Shown here: positions 20,535 through 32,500 of the stretch, piece by piece | Layout of the letters: each line of letters opens with the position of its first letter | Numbering within the stretch: position 1 is the first letter of the stretch | Assembly (NCBI RefSeq): GCF_963678635.1 | Contig: NC_087063.1 | Span: 50,295,220 to 50,359,219 of the forward strand | Length of the DNA: 64,000 nt | Reading direction: 5' to 3' | DNA from: Symsagittifera roscoffensis | Taxonomy: Eukaryota; Xenacoelomorpha; Acoela; Convolutidae | Translations under genes and position numbers: made by a program | The notes under the pieces: model-generated | The model's database searches: none | The model's input: the letters and a program-made list of their open reading frames with translations, nothing else | Told to the model about the DNA's origin: nothing

Positions 20535-21180
20535 TTACCCGATATAACATTCAGATTTAGTCCCGGTTTCTGGGTTCCTGTTTGTCTCCTTCTTCCGTTG
20601 TTTTCCCAGAATGTCAGTTTTTTCCCGAAGATCTTTGCTTTCTAGTTCCGACCTCACCCACTGCTCAACTTCTTTCTTGGCTAGCTCCTGCTGGACGTTC
20701 TGTAATGCAGTCAGCGCCGCTAAGCCATAATCCACCTTGAGCTGGCCGGCCGATTCTGCCTCCAGGCTCGAGGCTATCACCTCATCAGGCAATGTCTTCA
20801 CATTCTTAGTGGTAAATATGCTCGGTGTCGTCTCTTTTCTCCGAGACTCAGCCTCGTTCATCAGACGTGCTCGACTGGCATTGACGCCCGAAAGCGCCTC
20901 TTCATGGCGGGGTTGTTTCACGTCCGTCACCGCATCCCAAAATTGAGTGCCATCCGACCTGAAGTGACCCTCCAAATTACAGAAGAAGCACCTTGGTCCA
21001 TACTTCATTATGAGTCCTCTAACGTACTCTTCATGGTCATCGTCGGTCGGTCGCATCAATGTCAGCGAGAAAGTAGCCTATCGCTTTCATGTTCTGTTTA
21101 GCAGCAGAACAGGCGGAAACATGGTGGTCCATCGAGCCACAATTCGCACTGAACCTCCTCTTATCTATGCCGTCATTATC
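20535..21180 (-). pseudogene. ORF1 of element L: nucleocapsid-like zinc knuckles and linker
   Basis: Two candidate knuckles. At 21110-21170 the frame reads RRFSANCGSMDHHVSACS, a CCHC pattern whose first Cys is Ser. Near 20960-21000 it reads RCFFCNLEGHFRSDG, with Cys-x2-Cys and His but without the last Cys. Element R supplies the opposite: its second knuckle has the last Cys (SESDCSQ) but lost the His. An Ala/Glu-rich helical linker follows, ending GKQRKKETNRNPETG. Zinc knuckles of this kind bind element RNA in Gag. Confidence 0.7.
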
Positions 21181-21900
21181 TAGGTCTGTACCAACTGGAG
21201 TTCGCGCTAGTGTTTGTTCCGCTGTAGTTGCGATAATTGTTGTAACGGTTTTGCGCCCTCGGTTTATGAGCAAGTACTCACGCGACTTCGTACGCAAATC
21301 ATTGGGCGTGGGTACCTGGTCAAGCGACAGGGTGAAGTGTGTGGCTAGTATGGTTTTCAGCTCACCACTCTGTACTCCATCCATGAACTTCGAGGCAATC
21401 GCTAAGTTTCGCTCTGATATTTTCTCATCGGGATTGCTTCTCCTTCTGAGTAATTCAAGGTCGTCCAAAAATTTGCCTATGGATTCGTCATCTCTTTGAC
21501 GCCTCTTTTCATACTTCACCATAGCCTGATGCCCTTGTACTCCAGAGCCGAAAGGATTCAGTAGGATGTCGAATATCTTGCGAGCGCTGTCTCGTTCATT
21601 GGCCCTTTTCGCCATTACACAATTTAGGGCGGTACCATCCAGGTTGCTTGTCAATGCGCTGCATTCCTGTTTCTTTCAGAGATTCTTTTCTTCAAAGTGC
21701 AACTTCATCACCTCTATCCAAGTATCGATGCAGCCATCTGACTCGTCCTTGCATGACTTCAGCTTCTTAAGTGTCCTTCTTGACCTCTCTCCTCTCTCGG
21801 TTGACTTCGAGAGCTTGGTGATGGATGTTTCAAGCGATTTAATCAGAGGCTCAAACATCGAAGCATACATTGTTGTGTCCTGCGAGACCATAGTCAGATC
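21037..21900 (-). pseudogene. ORF1 of element L: capsid-like Gag domain
   Basis: Fits the retrotransposon Gag/capsid region. CIDTWIEVMKLHFEEKNL is followed by a stop near 21675, then LTSNLDGTALNCVMAKR, KIFDILLNPFGSGVQGHQAM, and RRQRDDESIGKFLDDLELLR with ERNLAIASKFMDGVQSGELK. Element R has the same blocks at 28700-29050. Its place is correct: after a coiled-coil N-terminus and before the knuckles. Capsid proteins form the particle shell in which cDNA is made. Confidence 0.78.
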
Positions 21901-22640
21901 TGGCACTGATATGACTTGTGGCACAGTGGGCAATCTTCTCTCCGGGTTGGCATCTGCCTCCGGCGGGACCGGGTTTGTCCAACCTGGCCTCGATGGGGCT
22001 GCCCTGGGCCGTTCTCTATGCTTAGATCCATAAGTCGTTCTCGAGCTTTGCTGGGCCCCGGCATACCTGCGTGCTCCGTCTCCATCGTTTGCCTGTCGTG
22101 AGCGCTCCCTTGGGGCGGAACGCTCCTCCTGATTGCTCCAGTTTAAGATCTCGTCAAGCTTCCGCATCATCAAGTTAGATTTGACATTCAACCTCTTCTC
22201 CAGGCTAGTCATCGCATGAGCATAGGTATTGTCGTGATCGTTCAATAATCGCTCGATCTCTCTTGTCATCCTAACCTCTCTTTCCTCTGACACCTTGGTT
22301 GCTTGAGCCAAGCTCTCCGCCAGGCATTGATCGATGTTGCGAATCAATTGAGCCTGGTCGACTCTCGCCTGCGACTTCACGTTTTTTTTTTAGCTCATCT
22401 CGCAATTTCTCTTGAACCTGGTCAGCTCTCTTCTCGACTCGATCTAATCTCTTAGTCATGTACCGTCGCCATTCTTCAAGGCCTGTAGTTACGCCAGCGA
22501 ACATGTCACTTATATCACCAGTCGCCCCCGATGCCGGGGTTAAGCCCAGAGAAGATGAGGTCAACTGCGGTTGCAACCTGGTACTCGATGACGCTACGCC
22601 CTTTTGCTTGCCCATCGTTATCATCAACCTGTCGAACGAC
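21900..22640 (-). pseudogene. ORF1 of element L: coiled-coil and basic N-terminal Gag region
   Basis: LITMGKQKG near 22627 leads to strongly helical, charged sequence (MTKRLDRVEKRADQVQEKLR, LIRNIDQCLAESLAQATK, REIERLLNDHDN, LEKRLNVKSNLMMRKLDEIL), suggesting a coiled coil for self-assembly. It is followed by a Pro/Arg-rich stretch (HRERPRAAPSRPGWTNPVP) and VPDLTMVSQDTTMYASMFEP. A run of eight or so T near 22383 is where the two frames join, a plausible slippage-type frameshift in the A-run of the coding strand. Element R keeps the same order. Confidence 0.7.
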
Positions 22641-23183
22641 GAGGATGGGCCAGGTCGGCGAGGTGGACAACGCCTTCCTGCTCATGTCATTCCTTGGGCA
22701 CGGCGTGAAGTCCACATCCGGATGGGCTATCTCCGGATGGTCATAACTCAAAGATAGAGCTTCAGTTTGTAGTGACGCCATGCGCTCATCGTAAAAAGAC
22801 TTCCAGCTTTTCTTGGCTTTCGAACTCGTTTGTTCTTCACTCGGACTTATACTTGACATCATCGCATTCTTGCTCTGCTTGACCAGAGGTGATTGTTCTT
22901 TTCTCCACTTGTTAACCTTGGTATCTGATTTGGACATTCCCCAGAAAAATACTTCCTCTCGCGGTTCAAACTCGGAACGCTCCGAGGCCTCTTCCGTTCT
23001 TCCAACTTCCTCCCGTTCAAAGTCCTCGCCTGGCTTTTCCAGGTCCACGTAATGGTGGTAGTCAGGTCGGATCAGCGTTTGCTCTCCTTCCTGGAAGGGG
23101 TCTGTAAGCGTCTCGCTCGCCTGTCCGGTCTCACCACTTTGCCCTTGGTTGCCATCGAAGTTCTTCTCGCTTCTCAGTTTCAT
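22640..23183 (-). pseudogene. ORF1 of element L: N-terminal region
   Basis: Likely start at 23183, MKLRSEKNFDGNQGQ, then TLTDPFQEGEQTLIRPDYHH and EKPGEDFEREEVGRTEE, a Ser/Lys-rich region (MMSSISPSEEQTSSKAKKSW) and FYDERMASLQTEALSLSYDH. Element R has matching PFEVGKQTLIRPDRHHH and MMMSSISPREGKSSSGAKKR at 27295-27590. The open frame continues to 22515, but after about 22640 it is out of the conserved frame. No known domain. Charged, probably disordered. A further short open frame lies upstream (23189-23431) and may not be coding. Confidence 0.65.
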
Positions 23184-23825
23184 TCAGCTCACTGAAAGAC
23201 CAGCCTGACCTTTAGTCGTTGCTTCATCAGCAAAGACATCGGAAATGCTGCTAACCGTGGACTGGCTACGCCGCGTTTTGAACTTTCGTTAGTCCCAGTA
23301 CTCAGCCTGGGAATCTTAGTTGTTGTCCCTAACGATTCCCTGCGCTGCATGCTACGTGATAAATAAGATTTCGACGGCAATGCACAAGTTTCAAAATAAA
23401 ATTCGAAAAAACTTTTCTCAAGTCTACTCACTCGAGTCCTCTAGTATCAAAAATATACATTTGATCTCGTAGAGACACTATAAGCGACTCAATACAAGTT
23501 ACACAAAGGGCCTACTTAGTGTCTAGATATTACCGACTCTACTCATTTACTTAGTATAACAGTATGACAAGATTTTCACAAGATATAGTCAATACACAAA
23601 ACACAACTGATAACGAGATAAGAACAACCTATTGGTGACAGCGACCTTTCGTTTAGTATCAATCTTACTGCCACACTCGTATCAAATCACCGCCTCGTTG
23701 AAGATCAAATAATATTTTATAAAAGAGCAGGGATGGTTTCAGTAACAGATAATTAAAACTTAGTCTTAGAGAAAAAGACTTCCCTCAATTGGAACTCTCC
23801 AGAAAAACGAAGCCCAGGACACAGT
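23184..23825. other. Spacer upstream of element L ORF1
   Basis: AT-rich DNA where a promoter or 5' terminus of element L would lie. Unlike element R, no copy of the inverted-repeat modules could be seen here. One 80-codon basic minus frame (23189-23431) has no partner in element R and is left unannotated. Nothing else stands out. Confidence 0.5.
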
Positions 23826-24111
23826 CTTCTCAAGTGAGTGTGTATTTGCCTAATACACTCACCGAGGTCTTCCTTTAGGTGTCCTGCGATTGCCCGAGCT
23901 CTCCTACTAAGTAGCTCAAGGCAACCTCTGATCGAAAATTTCTAAAGTCTATGGAAAAGCTCTCCCACACCCGGGACGCCCCAAGTGCACCAGAGCAGGG
24001 AACAACTCTTCTTCTCAAGTGAGTGCGTATTTGCCTAATACGACCATCAAGGTCTTCTTTTATGTGTTCCCGGATTGCCCGAGCTTTCTTAATAAGTAGC
24101 TCAAGGCAACC
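23826..24111 (+). repeat. 101-bp direct repeat, two copies, period 185
   Basis: Copies at 23826-23926 and 24011-24111 share CTTCTCAAGTGAGTG, TATTTGCCTAATAC, GAGGTCTTC or its variant, GATTGCCCGAGCT and AAGTAGCTCAAGGCAACC. Spacing is exactly 185 bases. Differences are scattered substitutions. Nature unknown; possibly the remains of a tandem satellite. Confidence 0.85.
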
Positions 24112-24304
24112 ACACTACCAAAATAACAATCAAAAAAAAATTTGCTCGCGTACTTCTGATATACCCGATCTGGAATCTAAAGTTGATCACGAATTTCCGG
24201 GTCAAATGGGCTCTTATAATCCTAATAAGCACGCCCGTTGGTAATTGATTTTTTTTCCGACTCTAAATGAATATTTTACTTGCTCAAATTGCCCCAGAAG
24301 GTAC

Positions 24305-24670
24305 CCCTAAAATTTCATTAAGGAGGGTTGTTAAGACACTTAGCTTACTTCGGAGGGTTGCTTCGGAGGGTACCTTAGTCACACAGGTTACTTCGGAGGA
24401 TCCTCTTAAATTCACTAAGGAGGGTCAATAAGAGGCTTAATACATCCGAATGGTAACATCGGAGGGTTCCTTCAAAATTTCAAATTTCTTCAAATCTCAC
24501 TTGGAAGGGCCTCCAACTAGTCTCAGAAAGTGTTAAAACAAGCAAAATTCTCTGTGAGGTGCTGTTTCAACTTCTTCGGAGAGTCTCGTGGAAAATTTCT
24601 ACTGAGGAGGGTTGCTAAGGAGCTTAGCTGACTCCGGAGGGTTACTTCGGAGGGTTCCCCAAAAATTGAG
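24305..24670 (+). repeat. Cluster of GGAGGGTT motifs
   Basis: GGAGGGT recurs at least nine times in about 360 bases, often within CTTCGGAGGGTTGCTTCGGAGG or CTAAGGAGGGTTG. The arrangement is irregular, of 15 to 60 base spacing. It looks like a decayed short tandem repeat. G runs are too short and scattered for a clear quadruplex claim. Confidence 0.75.
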
Positions 24671-26282
24671 AAAACTGATTATTTTACCGCTGTAAAGCCT
24701 CCGAATGTAGTCTAACTGACCTGAAACCAGGTTGGCTGACACGTTCAACCTTCCCAGTAGGACAAAAAAGTTATCTTAAAAAATTTTCTGCCGCCCGTAG
24801 GATTCCCTAAAATTAGGACCATCCGAACCAACAAATTCGAAAACATTTTCCTTACCTGAAAGTATCAATCCAAAGACGGTTGCAGTCCAGTAAATTGGTC
24901 AAAAACGTCGACTTATGGTACCAAAATTATCCCGATTGGTTAACTATTCTTTGAGAAATTGTCAAAAACGCGTTCATCAAATTGGCCTTTTTTCACTTAT
25001 ATATGTTCTGAAAGACTTTTTCCGCAATTCTTAGTGAAAGTGCCTAAACACAATTGAAACGAGCGTAGTAGCCCCGTACGGTTCTGGTATATTGCAAAAG
25101 TTTGGACCAAAAATAGTTTGAAAACAAAAATTTGGCCAAATCTATCAAATTTGGACCCTCCGATTCCTTCCTTTTCCAATCTTTAAGACTCTAGCTCTAT
25201 CCACGGAGCTATTTGGAGGGTTACTCAAAAATCTTGCTAGCAACCGAGCAGGTTATGCTAGCACACTCCTAAAACAAAAAATTATTGCTCTAATTCTGAA
25301 AACTCAAAAACTCGATCCTCAAAACGTTTTGACGAAGTTCGGAAATTTACAAAAATTTTGATCGAAAAAATTTGTTTTCGCCAACTTCTACTAAGTTTTT
25401 TTCGGCGCCGTTTCTTTAGTTGGAGGGATTGAAATACGTAATAACTCCAGTATCAAAGCCTTTTGCCGTTTGGAAAAGCTCGGATATCCAAAATTTTGGG
25501 GGTCAACAGTTAGGTCGAAATTCGGTAAGTTTCGACAAAATTGGAGTTTTCTCGGGTCTAAATAGGAGATAAGTAATATATAGTAAGGATAATAACCTAT
25601 TAGTAGTCGTTAATCAGATTTATTTTACACTCCTTTGCACCAAAATACCCGAACTAAGACCCTTAACTCGGAATTTTGCAATCGATGGAGGGTACAATCG
25701 GACCGCGCCAACCGTGCCCCCACCACTTAAGTTTTAACGAAATAGTACCCAAACGATAATAAAATTGTTTCAATGATACTAAACAGTCGTTGTGGATGTT
25801 GTCCCTGATGTCCCTGTTGAATGTGGAACACATCGGTCAGCTTGCCACTCTAACCTCCAGTCACCGGCAAAATCACCATTAACATGCTTAAATACTCGAA
25901 TAACACTCAAGGGAGGATACCTAAACCGCCACCAAAACACTCAACCTTTCTATCAGAAACGATATAAATCAATCTGAAACAACAACAAATAGGAAAGTCA
26001 GATCACATCTCGTCCGGAAAGAATTTATAAAATGTCATTTTATGTTTTCTTTTTACTGTTTTTGACCTTTTTTAGAATTTTTACTGTTTTTTGTTTTTTT
26101 TTCTTTTCAGATAAATTTCTTTTTGTCTTTTTCTTAGTTATACACTATTTTGTGCGGTTTTAAGCTTTCTCTTTGATTGTTTTTGGTGCCGGAATGTTCG
26201 GTGTTAACTAGGTTAAAAGGCTAAATAGTACTAGGCGGAGGTTCCGCACCTTCCCTCTAGTGCAACAAAGGTCATTAAGGCC
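24671..26282. other. AT-rich spacer without identifiable gene
   Basis: Low-GC sequence with homopolymer runs (T runs near 26080-26105). Open frames are short (60-61 codons) and without recognisable features. I see no RNA gene and no copy of the other repeats in the window until the inverted-repeat module near 26283. Confidence 0.6.
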
Positions 26283-27150
26283 TGTAAATCGGGTATACGC
26301 CCGGAGCGGAGGGTTCGTCGCTGAAACGTTTGCTGATCATGATGGTCGTATGTTTTTTTAAGGCCCACCCAGGAGCGCCATAAAAACGTCAATGTAACAT
26401 TCGCCCAAATACTACACAGTCACGGAGCGTAGAAAAAGTACCTATTAATGACTCGCCGGCATCAGTTACTTAAATTTTACTCGTTTTTCGGGTCTCGACC
26501 TAGCCAGTTGATTGTCTGGTCTGTCTCGGGCTATGTAAAAAGTTACTATTTTTAGGCCATCAGTCAAACGACTTTTAATCAGCTTTCGTTTACATGCAAA
26601 CTCAACCACATAGCTGGGTCCCGGATCCTCAGACTACGTGATTGCTATTAAAATCACGGCTCAAATATGCTTATTTTACTATGTTTTTGGTGACAGTTCT
26701 ATATTAAACCATTAAGGATGGAATGACGATTTCCTCTTTCTAGCTACTCAAATTCTTAAATATCAATCAATACCGGTGTTAATTCAAATTGTTTATGGCA
26801 TCAGAGTAGCTAAAAAATCAGTTCTTTATAATCCTTCACCATATTACTGTCTCTGGGGGGCCGAGCCGCCGCTTCCGTGATTTCGCTGTAACAACGTCGT
26901 TTTTACTCCCAATTCGTGGCACGGGAGGGTACTGCTCTCTACTACTTCTCCACTGAAGCCTCCTTTCCACCTGTTTTCTCTGTTTAGCTGTCTTATCATG
27001 AGTGATCGTAACAATAATAGGCTTCGATTTTTCTATCGTTCGCGTACGACTAATTTTCACTATTTCAGCTGTTGTTCTATTTTTGTCACTTTCTGGCTCA
27101 AAATGGCAGTTTTTGCATTTCTGAGAAATGTGACGTCACAAATCGAATTT
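26283..27150 (+). repeat. Left inverted-repeat region of element R (outer + middle modules)
   Basis: The first half (26283-26830) matches 1365-1850 and, reversed, 2620-3076. The second half (26836-27130) matches 1865-2160 and, reversed, 54687-54915, with CGTGGCACG..AGGGTAC and AAAATGGC..TGCATTTCTGAGAAATG as the clearest pieces. CATTTCTGAGAAATG is itself a 7-base palindrome with a one-base centre. ORF1 begins about 80 bases beyond. Confidence 0.65.
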
Positions 27151-27233
27151 TTAAAAATTAAAATTTCAGAATATTCCAAACCTCCTTCGCAACATTTTTT
27201 TATTGCTAAGGCTACTATTTCGAATTTCGTGTC

Positions 27234-28140
27234 GTGCCGGAAGGTTGCGCTGTGTTAATCTGGCAGAATGGCAAAAAGGTAACAGCAACTGATCCCTTCG
27301 AGGTAGGGAAACAAACGCTGATTCGACCCGACCGCCATCATCACGAAGAACTGAAAGGGCCCGGAGAGGACTTTGAGCGGGAAAGAATCAATGAAAGACA
27401 TCGAAGAGTTCTGAGGCCGATGCAGGAGACGAACTTTTATTCAAAGGGACTTCTAGATCGGAGATCGGGAACAGTAGTCGGAGAAAGAAGAAATCCTCTC
27501 TGGCCAAGTAGATTAAGAACATGATGATGTCGAGCATAAGTCCCAGGGAAGGAAAATCGAGCTCAGGAGCAAAAAAGAGATTTAAAATCTTGTATGACGA
27601 ACGCATGATATCGCTCCAAGCTGATGGACTGTATTCTGGCTTCGACCAACCAGGACCAGTGCAGTCGGACACGGATTTAGCCCGAGAAAAGAGAAGAATA
27701 AGAAAGCAATGTGCAATTTGCCATCAAGACCGACATCAGATGAGATAACGATGGGAGCGTCCTCGACATTCCATAGGCTGATGATGTCGATAGGCGAGCA
27801 GAAGGGTGGTATGTCATCGAATACTAGGCTACAAGCTCAATTGATGTCATCGTCTCTAGGTCTGAACACAGTGTTGGGAACGGCCAGAGATGTGAGAGGC
27901 ATCTTCACCATTGTAATGACAGGCCTTGAAGAGCTGCAGCAAGATATGACAAAAATAGTCGACCGAGTGGAGGAGAGGGCTCGACAGGACCATGAGAGAT
28001 TAAGAGACGAGCTGAAAGACGCAAAATTGCGAGTAAAAAGCGACCAGGCTCAGTTGATTCAAAACACCGATCAGTGCCTTGCGGAGAGATTTGCCCAGCT
28101 ACCAGGGAGTGTGAAGAAAGAGACAGCAGAATGCTACGGG
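27234..28140 (+). pseudogene. ORF1 of element R: N-terminal region and coiled coil
   Basis: It matches element L from PFEVGKQTLIRPDRHHH through FYDERM-like sequence (ILYDERMISLQADGLYSGFD) to the coiled coil (GLEELQQDMTKIVDRVEERA, LRDELKDAKLRVKSDQAQLI, QNTDQCLAERFAQLPG). The start Met seen in L is not preserved. Frames change near 27525 and near 27710. The acidic and Ser/Lys-rich pattern of the first 90 residues is the same as in L. Confidence 0.68.
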
Positions 28141-28164
28141 AGATCGAGCAACTGTTGAACCATC

Positions 28165-29095
28165 ATGACAACACTTCAAATTATGACAAACTTGGAGAAG
28201 AGATTAGATGCTAAGGCTGAGCTTATGATGCGGAAGCTTGACGAACTCTTGAGCAGCAGCAACCCAGAAAATTGTTCCGGTCCAAGGGAAAACTCGCGGC
28301 AGGCTGCTGACGGATTCAGAGCCCCCAGGCATGCAAAGAATCCCCCGAGATCCAGAACAAATTTGGAGCCTAACCATAGAGAGAGACCTAGGGCAGCCGC
28401 GCCGAGAGCAGGTTGGACGGATCCAATCACACCAGAGGCGGAAGCCACATCAGGGGCACGTTTGCCCACAGTGCCGCATGTCATGTCGTTTCCAGAATTG
28501 ACCACTATTTTGCATGATACTACGATGTGCACTTCAATGTAAGCTTTGAATTCTACTGAGAAAGGAGAAGGGTCGCGAAGGACACTCAAGAAACCGAAGT
28601 GGTACAAATATGAGTGAGTTGGCTACCTTGATACTTCGATAGAGATCAAGAAGTTACACTTTGAGGAAGAAAATATCTCGAAGAAACAGGAAAGTAGCGC
28701 ATTGACGAGCAAGTTAGAATACGCCGCCCCAATCTGTGTGATGGTGAAAAGGACAAATGAACATGACAGTGTACACAAAATTTTCAACATGCTGCTGAAT
28801 CGTTTCAACTCGGGTGTGCAGGGGCATCAGGCAATGATGAAGTTTGGAAAGAGGCGCCAAAGAGATGATGAGTCCATTGATAATTTTTTGGATGACCTCG
28901 AACTGCTCAGAAGGAGAAGTAACTCATACGAGAGAATCTCAGAAAGGAACTTAGCCATAGCCTCGAAATTTATGGAGGGAGTAAAAAGCGATAAACTGAA
29001 GACCATGTTGGACACCCATTTTACATTGTCAGCGGAATCCGTGCCCATGTTTGATAATTTGCGCATGAAATTGCGTATATATCTACTCATATAAC
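28165..29095 (+). pseudogene. ORF1 of element R: Gag capsid-like region
   Basis: MTTLQIMTNLEKRLDAKAEL and MMRKLDELLSSSN continue the coiled coil, followed by a Pro/Arg-rich stretch (HRERPRAAAPRAGWTDPI) and the capsid-like part at 28702-29094: LNRFNSGVQGHQAMMKFGKR, RQRDDESIDNFLDDLELLRR, SERNLAIASKFMEGVKSDKL. Compared with L the region just before the capsid (28540-28700) is shortened and shifted. Role as in L: particle formation. Confidence 0.75.
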
Positions 29096-29183
29096 CAAGG
29101 GCTTAGAATCGCTACAACAATTACGGCAACTGCAGCGGAACGAACACCGGCACAAGTCTGGTTGATATAAACCTCGTGATGCC

Positions 29184-29557
29184 ATGGACAAAATGAGGTC
29201 ATGCCCTAACTGTGATTCGCCAGTTATAAACAAAACCAGTTATAAACAAAACATGAAAGCGATTCAATACTTTTTTGACCACGTTGACGCAACTGACGAG
29301 GATCAAAAAGAATATCTGAGAGGGCTGATAAAGAAATATGGACCAAGATGTTTCTTTTGCAATCTGGAAAGAGATTCCGAATCGGACTGCTCTCAAATTT
29401 GGGATGCAGTAGCGGACGCGAAGTATCAACGCCACGAAAAGGCTCTTTCAATAGTAAAAGCTAGTCGAGTACGCCTGATGAACGAAGCTGAGCCGCGGAA
29501 GAAAGAAGTGACACAAGGCACATCCACAACTAAGAAGCTGAAGACCTTCCCGAATGA
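29184..29557 (+). pseudogene. ORF1 of element R: zinc-knuckle region
   Basis: RSCPNCDSPVINKTS has the first Cys pair of a knuckle but lost the rest, and a duplicated short piece (AGTTATAAACAAAACC, twice near 29222-29252) interrupts it. The second knuckle reads RCFFCNLERDSESDCSQIWD: three Cys, His replaced. Then the same helical linker as in L (ALSIVKASRVRLMNEAEPRK). It directly precedes the first copy of the large internal repeat. Confidence 0.65.
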
Positions 29558-32500
29558 CGCGACTGCCTCAAGCATGGAGGCTGAACCAGTTAGCGCGCTC
29601 AAGCTAGATTATGACCAGGCGGCTCGGACAGCCGCATTACAGAAGGTTCAACAAGAGTAAGCTGCGAAAAAAGTTGGGTGAGGTCTGACCTGGAAAATAC
29701 AGAGTTGCGCGAGAAACTGGATACCCTAGAGAAGACAGTGATAAGAGGAAGACAACTGGGAACCCAAGAAACGGGGTTTGAAGTTGAATGCCGTCTCAGG
29801 GATTACAACTGGTATGACAAGAGAACGAAGCTAGATAAGGTCAATCATATCTGTCGCGGGTCATCAGGTGGTGAAGAACTTGAGTGAGCCGTCGGAAACC
29901 ACCCTGGTACACCTGGATATCTATGCAGACTACCTGAAGGAAGAAGATCGCGATTTGGATACTAGGGCTGTGATAGCGTTACTCAGAACAGCTGGGCCGA
30001 GACCGATGAAAGTAGATGCACTTTATATAGGAATCTATGGCCCATACCCAATTCCGATAAATGTCGATGGCATAAACAAAAGCTTACGTAACAAATGCAA
30101 GTGACAAAGCAGGCAGGATCTCCATTAGTCAAGAGGAGCTTATGGTACGACAATGTGGACTTAATGCCATGATTGAACAGGATGCGGCCCACATAGGCTG
30201 TGAAACCGATCTGGCAGCACACTAACTGGACATGCACTGTAGACAACTATCTGTGAAAAGACTAGTTGACACCGAAGCGGTGGACAATGTCATGCCCATA
30301 AGGACCGACATGGGCTTCAAAAGATCGGATTTGATACCGACTAAATCAGACTGGCCGCGGCCAATCAAGGCGCAGTCTATGTGGTCAGAAGAACTCCCAT
30401 CATCTCAGGGCAACTGGGCGGAAGGCATCTCTGGATCTGCTTTCGGGTTGTCGAAAACTAGGACGAATCCGACCAGTTCATCCTCGGACCCGACTTCGTG
30501 CGCAACTTCGTCGTTTCGATTGACCTCAACGATGGGTTGATACGAATCAAGGATCCGGTAGGAAGTATGCAATTAAACCTGTTAATAATTTTTGATTAAT
30601 CAAGCGAAGGTGCCAATTTTCCTAGATCGGAAAGTTAGGTTAAAACCAAATCAAGCTGTAGAGGCGACGTTTAGCTTGAGGAATTTAGATAAACTTAGTA
30701 ACAACAGAAAGGTGTGTCTGGTCCCGAACCCAAAAATTAAGGGCTCATCTATTTTAGTAAGAAATTTCTCACGCACTAAAAATGGAATATGTGTGAGTGT
30801 GTTGTTGAAGAAAGTGGAAAGAAGATTGGCAATGCATTTCCTCTAAACACAGAGTATCAGAGTTTGGAGAACTTGAAGAGATTCAAAGCAACTGAGTGTC
30901 CATTACATGCCAACCATGACTGTATACTGAAGAGAATAACTGAAATGAAGTCTTTTTAAAAAGTGTTTTCCGAAAAACCATAGACAAACGATGCAAACGA
31001 CCAACATACACAGAATTAGCGGCAAACAAACAAGTCCTACCTGAAATAGAACACATGAAAGGCAAGATATCGGATAATGAACAGAACTATCTTAGAGCAG
31101 TATTGAATCGGAACGCAGACGTTTTTTCGAAGCAAAAGCCGAGATAGGTTTTTGCAATTTTGTAGAAACTGAGATAGAGACAGTAGAGGATTCGGTACCT
31201 CACAGGGAAAACCTAGAAGAATGACCCAAATAAGTCAGAAGAATGCATGGAAGAAATTGAAAGGTTATTGGAATATGACATGATTGAGCCATCGAAGACC
31301 CCGTGGGCCTGTCGAGTGGTCATGGCTAAGAAGAAAGGGAGCAACTTGAGTTTTGTTGTGAGTTTCGCTACCTGAATGCAGTAACGATAAAAGATGCATT
31401 TCCGATCCCCCGCATCGATGAAAATCTCTCGAAGTTGGGAGACGCAAAATTGGTTACGACGTTGGTTATTGCGCTCTGCATTTTGGCAAGTGGCCCTCAG
31501 GAAACAGGATCGAGGCTTTGCATCAGGAATGAGAATGTTCCAGTGGAGAAGAATGCCGCTTCGACTATGCAATGCAACGGCTACCTTTCAACGGTTGATG
31601 GCCCAGCCACTCACGAATGTAACAAAGAATTACGGAAACTTCATAATGTTTTACGTTGACGACGTTGTGATTGCGGCACCAACCTTGGAGGATCACATAG
31701 AGAATGGAAGAAGTATTTATTTGCATGAAACTGGCCGGCTTGAAATGCAATCACTCCAAGCGTTAGTTCCTGAGTAATTCTAAAAAGTATCTGGGTCGAA
31801 TTGTAGACAAGCACGGAATCAGACGAGATCCTGAAGCGGTTGAAGCAGTGCTGACCTGAAAGGCACCAAAAACCGTCACACAATTGATATGCCGACAAAA
31901 TATAACCTATGCAGCAGTTGATGCGAAATAAGGGCAAGAAATTCAGCTGGACTGACGAGGCTCAAGTTTTTTTTAAAATATCAAACGCGAACTTTGCGAG
32001 GCTCCGGTCCTCGGTATGTCGACCGAAAAAGAGATATTTGTGCCAGACACAGACGCATCAGTTTTCTTATCTCGGGCATACTCCATCAAAAACAAGAGCG
32101 GAATGGAATGACTGTTCTCCGACCCATAACCTATGGGAGCAAAGTTCTAAGCGACACCGAAATGAAATATGGTGCACCTAAATTGGAGATGTTCGAAGTA
32201 TTTACTTTTGTGGTAAAGTATAGAGCCTACTTAGGGAATGCTCCCTTTAGGTTGCGAGTTGACAATCGAGCTCTTGCCTAGCTAAAAGTTTGTTCGATGG
32301 ATCAGAGATATATCAGTCGCTGGATTGTACGCTTGGATGGCTATCACATGACTATAGAGCACAAAACATGTGACACACACCAAAATATCGACAGCCTCCG
32401 CAATAAGACGGAGTTCTATGAGCGACTGGAAGAGAAGCAAGCTAACCAAGCAGAGTTTAAGGATGGTTTTTCCTTCATTGACAAAGACACCTATGATAAA

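Larger units (their letters stand above)
3277..23183 (-). mobile_element. Giant Ty3/gypsy-like element L (ORF1 gag-pol + ORF2 with SGNH), degenerate
   Basis: On the minus strand the order is gag-like N-terminus (23183), zinc knuckles, protease, RT, RNase H, integrase, C-terminal tail (stop at 14056), an AT-rich gap, then ORF2 from 13598. ORF2 is cut off at the N gap; only about half of its length is present compared with the copy at 45013-53868. No direct LTR-type repeat was found around it. Coding GC is visibly higher than in the flanks. Frameshifts and stops make it non-functional, yet protein similarity to element R is strong throughout, including a conserved ORF1-ORF2 gap. ORF2 contains a five-copy 1606-bp tandem array. 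Confidence 0.85.

Noticed and set aside
24305-24670. G-quadruplex or telomere-like array
   Set aside because: Motif spacing is irregular and G runs are only three long and scattered.
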